DNA of 5,066 nt from Sphingopyxis sp. (GTDB lineage: Bacteria; Pseudomonadota; Alphaproteobacteria; Sphingomonadales; Sphingomonadaceae), in assembly GCA_012035435.1 (NCBI GenBank), contig JAAUPH010000213.1, positions 1-5,066 of the forward strand. Direction: 5' to 3'. Of this stretch, positions 1 to 4,797 are shown piece by piece. The position numbers and the translations under genes were made by a program. The stretch's first letter is position 1. The number at the start of each line of letters is the position of its first letter. Below the pieces are notes generated by a model. It did no database searches. It saw nothing but the letters and a program-made list of their open reading frames with translations, and was not told where the DNA came from.

Positions 1-172
1 TAAACTTTCGATGCTCCGTATTCGCCTAATTCGCCGCCATTAGTAACTGAACCAAGGGTGAGCACAGCACATTCTGTGCCGAGTGACGCCGCTATTTTGA
101 GCCGTAAGTAACCGCTTCGAGAGCTGTTTTTTTGAATTTTCCTTTTGGCGATTCTGCAAAAACTAAGACCAT
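1..172 (-). CDS. etfA: Electron transfer flavoprotein alpha subunit, N-terminal part, frameshifted
   Basis: EtfA pairs with EtfB to carry electrons from flavin dehydrogenases towards the respiratory chain. Reading leftwards from the ATG at 172-170, the frame gives MVLVFAESPKGKFKKTALEA and then VTYGSK, a typical Bacteroidetes-like EtfA start. A TAG then interrupts it at 94-92. Moving one frame restores the family pattern: IAASLGTECAVLTLGSVTNG, then GELGEYGASKV to the window edge. The simplest explanation is one A missing from the run at 98-95 (TTTT on the plus strand). The gene leaves the window, so the FAD-binding C-terminal domain is not visible. No Shine-Dalgarno motif is seen before the start, which is common in Bacteroidetes. 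It lies downstream of etfB on the same strand, the usual order, but 428 bases away, which is unusually far. The frameshift may be a sequencing error; a true pseudogene is less likely. Confidence 0.8.
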
Positions 173-197
173 GATTTTATGTGAGATTTTTAGATTG

Positions 198-209
198 ACT
201 AAATTTAGT
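198..209. promoter_or_regulatory. 12-bp perfect palindrome upstream of etfA
   Basis: ACTAAATTTAGT is a perfect 12-bp palindrome that ends 26 bases before the etfA start codon. The symmetry is seen directly. A role as an operator is only a guess, since AT-rich DNA gives such palindromes by chance and no known regulator site is recognised. Confidence 0.25.
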
Positions 210-230
210 TGATAGCTTTGTGACTTAATT

Positions 231-281
231 AGTGAAAAAATATAGTGAAAAAATATAGTGAAAAATATAGTGAAAAAATAC
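231..281. repeat. Four tandem copies of a 13-bp AT-rich unit
   Basis: The unit AGTGAAAAAATAT occurs at 231-243 and 244-256. It recurs with one A missing at 257-268 and with a last-base change to C at 269-281. The copies are directly adjacent, so this is a short minisatellite. It lies in the etfB-etfA spacer, 59 bases before the etfA start. There are no spacers of unique sequence, so it is not a CRISPR array. Copy number at such arrays often changes by replication slippage. No function can be assigned. Confidence 0.9.
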
Positions 282-410
282 TGAGGGGGTACATTCAGGA
301 ACGATGAAACAACAACTCATTTATTACTTATTACTTTTAACTCATTCTTTTTCTGACTAACTCATTTAATTCTTTCCGTCGAAAAATTCTGCTTTTGCGT
401 TGGGTGTTTT

Positions 411-527
411 CTATTCACGAAATTCACAGCAGCGGTGTTTTTCATTTTCCATAGCTTTTTGAAGTGCCTCCGCTTGAAACAAAGCATTTTGCAAAAGCCC
501 GTATTTTTTCGCCATAAAATCAGTCAT
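411..527 (-). CDS. Possible 38-residue small ORF in the etfB-etfA spacer
   Basis: An ATG at 527-525 opens a frame to the TAG at 413-411 that would encode a 38-residue peptide. It starts MTDFMAKKYGLLQNALFQAE and ends ENEKHRCCEFRE. The middle looks like an amphipathic helix with a fair spread of charged residues, and the frame stays open through DNA where stops are frequent. There is no clear Shine-Dalgarno site, though that is normal in Bacteroidetes. The same frame stays open for 14 more codons after the TAG, so a longer coding relic is possible. I do not recognise a family. Chance is a serious alternative. Confidence 0.25.
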   Translation of the reverse strand: MTDFMAKKYGLLQNALFQAEALQKAMENEKHRCCEFRE

Positions 528-600
528 TTTTCACCAAATTTTCTATAAAATAAGACTTTTTTGGTCAAAATAGCCAATTAAGAAACATCGAAGCGCAAAA

Positions 601-867
601 TTATATCACTTTTGATTCGCTGTGCAACAAACGCACAAGTTCTTCCATGTTATCGGGCGCAATCATTTTGACACCTGATTTGGCGGTTGGCAATTCAAAG
701 TGTGTTGCCGTTGCCAATTCCTCAAAAGGTTTCGGTGGCACAACACTCAGTGGTTTTGATTTGGCTTTCATAATGCCCACCATGTTTGGAATGCGTTGTT
801 CTGCCAACCCTTTTGCTGCCGAAACAACAAACGGCGCATCTACTTCCACAACTTCCTCCTGGAAGTT
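601..867 (-). CDS. etfB: Electron transfer flavoprotein beta subunit, C-terminal end (5' part missing)
   Basis: The last 88 residues read as EtfB of the Bacteroidetes type, ending in a TAA at 603-601. The diagnostic stretch is VVSAAKGLAEQRIPNM followed by VGIMKAKSKPLSVV. This is the conserved EtfB C-terminal region that precedes the arm reaching round the alpha subunit. EtfB carries AMP and makes the ETF heterodimer with EtfA, whose gene follows on the same strand. A full EtfB is about 245 to 260 residues, so roughly two thirds is missing. The homology starts near NFQEEVVEVDAPF (867 downward). Further upstream the frame stays open but no longer resembles EtfB, and the DNA turns GC-rich. I infer an assembly or cloning join at about 856-868; a true gene fusion is unlikely. 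Confidence 0.85.
   Translation of the reverse strand, partial: NFQEEVVEVDAPFVVSAAKGLAEQRIPNMVGIMKAKSKPLSVVPPKPFEELATATHFELPTAKSGVKMIAPDNMEELVRLLHSESKVI
850..867. repeat. Inverted repeat at the etfB join
   Basis: AACTTCC at 850-856 is the reverse complement of GGAAGTT at 861-867, with a 4-base loop TCCT. This 7-bp hairpin sits where EtfB homology stops and the composition changes. It may be coincidence, or it may have helped a template switch or false overlap form there. Confidence 0.6.
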
Positions 868-1013
868 GCGCGATCGGCCGCGGAAACCAGTCTGTCCCCG
901 AAGCACCGGCAGCACTCGTGCAGCCACAGCGACGCAACGACTCGCGTATTGCACACGACTTTCGGCGTGGCGCGCGTCAGACCCTGGATGCATTTGCTGA
1001 GGTCGCGCAGATT
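868..1013 (-). other. Fragment of a eukaryotic dynein heavy chain (chimeric segment)
   Basis: In the minus frame whose codons include 1013-1011, the translation gives NLRDLSKCIQGLTRATPKVV, then LWLHECCRCFGDRLVSAADR. This matches the pattern of axonemal dynein heavy chains: FNLRDLSK-hydrophobic-QG, about 20 residues, then LW-HE--RVF-DRLV---DR, found between the AAA modules of the motor. Dynein heavy chains are microtubule motors of more than 4000 residues and do not occur in bacteria, so about 48 residues here must come from eukaryotic DNA, perhaps a GC-rich protist or alga. The piece is flanked by bacterial genes on both sides and has no start, stop or visible splice site. Its right end overlaps the molybdenum hydroxylase fragment, because NLRDLS fits both families. 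The identification is from memory of the motif. Confidence 0.65.
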
Positions 1014-1187
1014 GACCGCTCCTTCGCCGAGGTTGGCGACGCGATCGCCGGGATCAGGGAAGTCCGCCGACGTCGCAATCGCTTCGACACCCGGCAACGC
1101 GAGCGCCTTCGACACGTCGATGCGTTTGATCTTCGCATGGGCGTGCGGCGAGCGCAGCACGAGGGCGATGAGCTGGCCCGCGACATT
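996..1187 (-). CDS. Fragment of a molybdopterin-binding aldehyde oxidase/xanthine dehydrogenase-family large subunit
   Basis: About 64 residues in the minus frame match the N-terminal region of CoxL/XdhB-type molybdenum hydroxylase large subunits. The key stretches are LVLRSPHAHAKIKRIDVSKA, ALPGVEAIATSADFP and NLGEGAVNLRDLS. These enzymes hydroxylate aldehydes, purines or related substrates, or oxidise CO, using a molybdopterin cytosine dinucleotide cofactor with FAD and 2Fe-2S subunits. A full subunit is about 750 to 800 residues. The fragment has neither its start nor its active-site regions, so the substrate cannot be told. On its upstream side it stops where the TonB receptor plug begins on the other strand, and downstream it runs into the dynein-like piece. 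It is therefore a passenger piece between two joins, not a working gene. Its source organism is unclear; the composition is GC-rich. Confidence 0.8.
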
Positions 1188-3119
1188 CGCGGCCAAATCG
1201 GCGATTCGCTGACCCGGCAGCCTGGTGTTTCCGCGACAAGCTTCGCCCCTGGTGCCTCACGCCCAGTGCTCCGAGGCTTTCAGGGTGAGCGCATCCGCGT
1301 GCTCAACGACGGCATTGGCTCGATCGACGTGTCGAACACGTCGGCCGACCATGGCGTCACCATTGATCCGCTGACCGTCGAGCGCGTCGAAATTTTGCGC
1401 GGCCCCGCGGTGCTGCTGTTCGGCAGTCAGGCCATTGGCGGCGCTGTCAACATCTTTGACCGCCGCATCCCGCGTGCAGTACCCGAAGATCATGTGCATA
1501 TCGATGCCATCGCCGGTTATGGCACCGCAGCCGACGACCGCAGCGCTGGCGCGTCGCTCGACATTGCACTGACGCCAAAACTCGTGGCTCATGTGGATGC
1601 CAGCTGGCGCAAGACCAATGACCTCGACATCGGCGGCTTTACTCTGGCACCCGAACTGCGGGCCGAAGTGCTGGAACTCGCGGCTGAGGAAGAAGCCGAG
1701 GGAGAGCTTGAAGAAGCTGCCGAGCTGCGCGAAGCAGCAGGCCAGCGTGGGCGCGTTGACAATACGGCGTCGCGGACCTGGACCGCCAGTGGCGGCCTGG
1801 CCTTCATCGACGAAGGCGGCCAGCTCGGCATCGCGCTCAGCCATTATGACAGCCGCTATGGCGTTCCCACCCGCCCCGGCATAGGCCACCACCATGAAGA
1901 AGAGGCCGAAAGTGAGGCTGTCTCCGCCGCTGCGGGCGAGGAAGGCGAGGAAGCCGTCACCATCGGCCTGAAACAATGGCGCGTCGATGTGCGCGGCGAG
2001 GTTGAACTGGGCGACGGCTTTTTCGAAAAGCTACGTTTGCGTGGCGCTTTTGCCGACTATGAACATACCGAATTTGAGGGCGATGAGGCTTGGCACCGTT
2101 TCACCAACGGCGGGATCGAAGCGCGCGTCGAATTGACGCAGGCGGACCGCAACGGCTGGCGCGGCGCGTCCGGCCTCCAATATTTTCACCGCGACTTCAA
2201 CGCCATCGGGGCCGAGGCTTTCGTCCCGCGCAACCTGACCGAACAGCTCGCCATCTTCACGCTTCAGGAATGGACGATGGGCGCGTTTGGGCTTGAGGCT
2301 GCGGCCCGCTATGAAGCGACATCGGTCGAGGCGAACATGCTGGGCATCAAGCGCAACTTTGGCGCTTTTTCGGGCGCGCTCGGCGCAAGCTATAACTTCG
2401 ACGAGCGTTCGAAATTCACCGTATCGGTCTCGCGCGCCGTTCGCGCGCCGTCGGGCGAAGAGCTTTTTTCCGACGGCCCGCACATCGCGACCCAGGCCTT
2501 TGAAGTTGGCGACCCGGATTTCGCCAAGGAAAAAAGCTGGGGTGCAGAGGCCTCGCTGAAACTGCGCGGCGATCATTTCGCCTTCGCGCTGACGGGCTAT
2601 GCGAACTGGTTCGACGGGTTCATCTTCGCCGATGCGACCGGCGAAGAAGAAGACGACTTGCCGGTATTCCTCTATCGCCAGCAGGATGCCCGTGTCTGGG
2701 GTTTTGAGGCCGAAGCCAGCGCACGGATCGCGCAATTTGCCGGCTTCAACCTCAACGCCGATGTCGTTGCAGACATGACCCGCGCCAAGATCAAGGGCGG
2801 CGACTTCATCCCCCGCATCCCGGCGATGCGCGTGCTTGGCGGGCTTGAGCTTCAGGGCGAACGCTTCGACATCCGCGGTGAGGTTGAATGGACCGACGAC
2901 CAGACCCGCGTCGCTGCGTTTGAAAATCCGACCAAAGGCTTCACGCTCGTCAACGCCTCGGTCGCCTGGCGTCCGCTGAGCGACCGCGACGACCTGACCC
3001 TCTCGCTGTCGGCGAACAATATCTTCGACGTCAACGCGCGGCGCCACGCCAGCTTTACCAAGGATTTCGTGCCGCTTGCGGGGCGCGACATCCGCGTGTC
3101 AGCGCGAGTCAGTTTTTAA
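1164..3119 (+). CDS. ZnuD-like TonB-dependent outer-membrane receptor, probable zinc/metal uptake, N-terminus missing
   Basis: This is a 22-stranded-barrel TonB-dependent receptor lacking its signal peptide and TonB box; 651 residues remain. The plug comes first: GDELARDIRGQIGDSL at fragment residues 1-16, LRGFQGER from 36, an Asp-His pair at 62-63 in SADHGVTIDP, and LRGP at 78-81. The barrel follows and ends in the usual terminal Phe (RVSARVSF). Two low-complexity acidic insertions probably lie in surface loops: residues about 170-194 (EEEAEGELEEAAE) and about 242-265, which opens with HHHEEEAE. The plug Asp-His pair and a His/acid-rich loop are features of the ZnuD zinc receptor family, so zinc is the likeliest substrate, though nickel, copper or a metallophore is possible. 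The open frame continues upstream to an ATG at 786, but that part is antisense to the etfB, dynein and molybdenum hydroxylase pieces and is not receptor sequence. The native start lies beyond the join at about 1164-1190. Confidence 0.9.
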   Translation, partial: GDELARDIRGQIGDSLTRQPGVSATSFAPGASRPVLRGFQGERIRVLNDGIGSIDVSNTSADHGVTIDPLTVERVEILRGPAVLLFGSQAIGGAVNIFDRRIPRAVPEDHVHIDAIAGYGTAADDRSAGASLDIALTPKLVAHVDASWRKTNDLDIGGFTLAPELRAEVLELAAEEEAEGELEEAAELREAAGQRGRVDNTASRTWTASGGLAFIDEGGQLGIALSHYDSRYGVPTRPGIGHHHEEEAESEAVSAAAGEEGEEAVTIGLKQWRVDVRGEVELGDGFFEKLRLRGAFADYEHTEFEGDEAWHRFTNGGIEARVELTQADRNGWRGASGLQYFHRDFNAIGAEAFVPRNLTEQLAIFTLQEWTMGAFGLEAAARYEATSVEANMLGIKRNFGAFSGALGASYNFDERSKFTVSVSRAVRAPSGEELFSDGPHIATQAFEVGDPDFAKEKSWGAEASLKLRGDHFAFALTGYANWFDGFIFADATGEEEDDLPVFLYRQQDARVWGFEAEASARIAQFAGFNLNADVVADMTRAKIKGGDFIPRIPAMRVLGGLELQGERFDIRGEVEWTDDQTRVAAFENPTKGFTLVNASVAWRPLSDRDDLTLSLSANNIFDVNARRHASFTKDFVPLAGRDIRVSARVSF

Positions 3120-3130
3120 TGAATTTTGGA

Positions 3131-3161
3131 CAGGCGATCAGGGAAGCTGCTTGATCGCCTG
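3131..3161. terminator. Hairpin between convergent genes, possible bidirectional terminator
   Basis: CAGGCGATCA (3131-3140) and TGATCGCCTG (3152-3161) form a perfect 10-bp GC-rich stem with an 11-base loop. It starts 11 bases after the receptor stop and overlaps the last codons and TGA stop of the converging gene. The position suits a terminator acting in both directions. Neither side has a clear T run, so it is not a textbook intrinsic terminator; it may instead stabilise the 3' ends. Confidence 0.5.
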
Positions 3162-3665
3162 CCAATAAATGGCCGAGGCGGCGGCATAGGACCCGACCTG
3201 TTCCCAGCTTTTTTCCGTGATTTTGTCGACAGCCACGCCGTCTGCAATAAAGGCGGCCACGATCGCCTCAATCTGGGCTTCGCTGATGTTTTCGTCGAGC
3301 GGCGGGTTGGTCCGGCCGGGGCCGAAGTCGAGCGCCTTGTCGATTAACGCAGTTTTCAGGCCCGTCTTGGCCATTTCCGCGGTCAACCAACCGCGCGAAA
3401 TTTCCGACAGGACCATGTCGAAATAGGCATCACGCTGCGCTTCGGTATAGCCCGCCTGCTCGGCGCAGGCTTTTACTGCCGCATCCAGTGTCGGGAAGAG
3501 TTTTTCCCGCGCCGCCTCATCGCCGCTGGTCATTGCGGCGCTCACATCCGCGCGAAAGGCAGGCGTGGTGCGATCGACCGCGCAGGCCGGATCGGCGGCG
3601 GCCAGCACCGGCAGCGGTGCCGACAGGAGGAGCGCTGCCGTCAGCAGCTTGAATTTGCGAGTCAT
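3138..3665 (-). CDS. Exported protein of unknown function (175 residues)
   Basis: I do not recognise a named family. The start chosen is the ATG at 3665-3663, because it opens a clear Sec signal peptide: MTRK, then KLLTAALLLSAPLPVLA, with cleavage likely near A22-A24. The open frame reaches back to 3827, but that part lies over the end of fabG and is not signal-like. A weak GGAG precedes the start. The mature part, about 150 residues, is probably helical and periplasmic. It has two cysteines, C28 and C67, which could form a disulphide, and many acidic residues and alanines. It follows fabG by 28 bases and is likely co-transcribed with the fatty-acid genes, but that does not prove a role in lipid synthesis. 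It ends inside the hairpin shared with the convergent receptor gene. Confidence 0.85.
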   Translation of the reverse strand: MTRKFKLLTAALLLSAPLPVLAAADPACAVDRTTPAFRADVSAAMTSGDEAAREKLFPTLDAAVKACAEQAGYTEAQRDAYFDMVLSEISRGWLTAEMAKTGLKTALIDKALDFGPGRTNPPLDENISEAQIEAIVAAFIADGVAVDKITEKSWEQVGSYAAASAIYWQAIKQLP

Positions 3666-3693
3666 CCGAAAAATCGTCTCCAAGGGCGCGGAA

Positions 3694-4434
3694 CTATAGC
3701 ATCGCCATCCCGCCATTAACATGCAGTGTCTGGCCGGTGACATATCCCGCCTCGCGGCTCGCCAAATAGACAACCGCCGCGCCGATATCGCCGCCCTCGC
3801 CCATCCGCCCCATGGGGATGCGCGCATTGAGTGCGTCTTTCTGCGCCTCCGGCAAGCTATCGGTCATGGCCGAAGCGATAAAGCCCGGTGCGACACAATT
3901 GACGGTAATGCCCCGGCTCGCCAGTTCCTGCGCCATCGCCTTCGACATGCCGACCAGGCCCGCCTTGGACGCCGCATAATTGGCCTGCCCCGGATTGCCG
4001 GTCGCGCCGACCACGCTGGTGATCGAAATGATGCGGCCATGGCGCGCCTTCATCATCGGCTTGGCGGCGGCGCGGGCCAGGCGGAACGCGGCCTCCAGAT
4101 TGACGCGGATGACATCCTGCCATTCTTCATCCTTCATCCGCATCAGCAGATTGTCGCGTGTGACCCCAGCATTGTTGATCAGGATATCGAGCTTGCCCCC
4201 CAGCGCCTCGACCGCGGCAGGCACCAGCGCATCGACCGCCGCACCGTCGGACAGATTGCACGGCACCGCGACATGGTCGCCGCCCAGACTATTCCGAAAC
4301 GCGGCCAGCTTCGCGTCATTCGATCCCGAAACCGCGAGCCGCGCCCCCTGCGCCACCAGCGCGTGGGCAATCGCGCCACCAATGCCGCCAGAAGCGCCGG
4401 TAACGAGGGCCGTCATCCCAGTCAGGTCGAACAT
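3694..4434 (-). CDS. fabG: 3-oxoacyl-[acyl-carrier-protein] reductase FabG
   Basis: FabG reduces 3-ketoacyl-ACP to 3-hydroxyacyl-ACP with NADPH in each cycle of cytoplasmic type II fatty acid synthesis. The 246-residue protein is a complete short-chain dehydrogenase of normal FabG length. It has the nucleotide-binding loop TGASGGIG at 12-19, NNAG at 87-90, Asn112, and the catalytic Ser140 (in ITSVVG), Tyr153 and Lys157 (YAASK). NPGQANYAASKAG and the ending GQTLHVNGGMAML are FabG-like, which supports FabG over other short-chain dehydrogenases. I chose the ATG at 4434-4432; an in-frame TTG directly before it could add one residue. A good ribosome site, AAAGGAA, lies at the end of the upstream lipoprotein gene, nine to ten bases ahead. 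The neighbour two genes upstream is fabD, which fits a fatty-acid cluster. No missing residues are seen. Confidence 0.97.
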   Translation of the reverse strand: MFDLTGMTALVTGASGGIGGAIAHALVAQGARLAVSGSNDAKLAAFRNSLGGDHVAVPCNLSDGAAVDALVPAAVEALGGKLDILINNAGVTRDNLLMRMKDEEWQDVIRVNLEAAFRLARAAAKPMMKARHGRIISITSVVGATGNPGQANYAASKAGLVGMSKAMAQELASRGITVNCVAPGFIASAMTDSLPEAQKDALNARIPMGRMGEGGDIGAAVVYLASREAGYVTGQTLHVNGGMAML

Positions 4435-4439
4435 CAAGC

Positions 4440-4760
4440 TTATTCCTTTATTGGTTCGCGCGGCGACGCGGAGGGGCGATCATCGTTGCGCTCGCGATAT
4501 TCGTCGTTTTCAATGATGACGCCCAAATCTTCGGCATCATCATAGCGCCCATTGCTGATATAATATTCCGCCAGGTCGTAGCGCGCTTCCTCGTCGCCCG
4601 CAGCTGCGCGGCGCTGGAGTTCGGCGACGTCGGCATCGTCGTTGGTGAAATTGGATCCCGAAACCTTGTCATCGGCGCGATAAACGACGTTGTCACAAGC
4701 CGACAGGCTGAAAAAGGCCGCTGCGGACGCCATTATGGTCAAGAATTTGGTCGCGCGCAT
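4440..4760 (-). CDS. Small lipoprotein with a Sel1/TPR-like repeat
   Basis: The 106-residue product begins MRATKFLTIMASAAAFFSLS and reaches a lipobox at L19-S20-A21-C22, so Cys22 should be lipidated after signal peptidase II cleavage. Asp23 follows the Cys; in enterobacteria this would favour the inner membrane, but the rule is uncertain in alphaproteobacteria. Residues about 45-80 (ELQRRAAAGDEEARYDLAEY, then a YISNGRYDDAEDL stretch) resemble one Sel1 or TPR helix pair, a protein-protein binding fold. The C-terminus is highly charged and probably disordered. The gene lies 37 bases after fabD and its TAA is 5 bases before the fabG start, so translation of the two may be coupled. The ATG at 4760-4758 is supported by the signal peptide, although the ribosome site is weak. 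The exact role is unknown. Confidence 0.85.
   Translation of the reverse strand: MRATKFLTIMASAAAFFSLSACDNVVYRADDKVSGSNFTNDDADVAELQRRAAAGDEEARYDLAEYYISNGRYDDAEDLGVIIENDEYRERNDDRPSASPREPIKE
4442..4448 (-). promoter_or_regulatory. Ribosome binding site of fabG
   Basis: AAAGGAA on the minus strand ends seven bases before the ATG at 4434 and overlaps the last codons and stop of the lipoprotein gene. Its spacing supports the ATG start over the adjacent TTG and suggests coupling of the two genes. Confidence 0.6.
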
Positions 4761-4797
4761 CTGGCTATACTCTCGGCTGGGCTGGTCGCGTCGGGCA

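Larger units (their letters stand above)
173..600. other. AT-rich spacer between etfB and etfA
   Basis: This stretch of 428 bases lies between the etfB stop and the etfA start and holds no convincing gene. It contains a 13-bp tandem repeat (231-281), a 12-bp palindrome (198-209), three copies of AACTCATT (314-321, 339-346, 359-366), long A and T runs, and one weak 38-codon ORF at 411-527 on the minus strand. I found no tRNA, rRNA or strong terminator hairpin. Because etfB and etfA usually sit close together, the spacer is either a real insertion in this lineage or another join in the assembly. Confidence 0.7.

Noticed and set aside
231..281. CRISPR array
   Set aside because: The units are 13 bp, directly adjacent and without unique spacers, and no cas gene is present.
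314..366. Three copies of AACTCATT as a regulator array
   Set aside because: The spacings are irregular (25 and 20 bases), the region is low in complexity, and no known operator matches, so chance is likely.
786..1163. N-terminal extension of the TonB receptor frame
   Set aside because: It is antisense to EtfB, dynein-like and CoxL-like coding sequence and has no signal peptide or TonB box.
601..1187. A natural multi-domain fusion of EtfB, dynein and molybdenum hydroxylase
   Set aside because: The pieces are in different frames, lack their functional cores, and come from lineages that do not share such proteins. An artefact explains them better.
1257..1976. 239-codon open frame on the minus strand
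   Set aside because: It is a shadow of the receptor plug and first barrel strands, with no recognisable motif.
2031..3047. 338-codon open frame on the minus strand
   Set aside because: It lies opposite the receptor barrel, which has clear family features. Its own product shows no domain and arises from GC-rich codon bias.
3666..3827. Longer start for the exported protein at 3827
   Set aside because: The extra 54 residues overlap fabG and are Arg/Trp-rich. The signal peptide begins at the ATG at 3665.
3721..4545. 274-codon open frame on the plus strand
   Set aside because: It is opposite fabG and the lipoprotein gene. Its Arg/His-rich product is typical of an antisense shadow.
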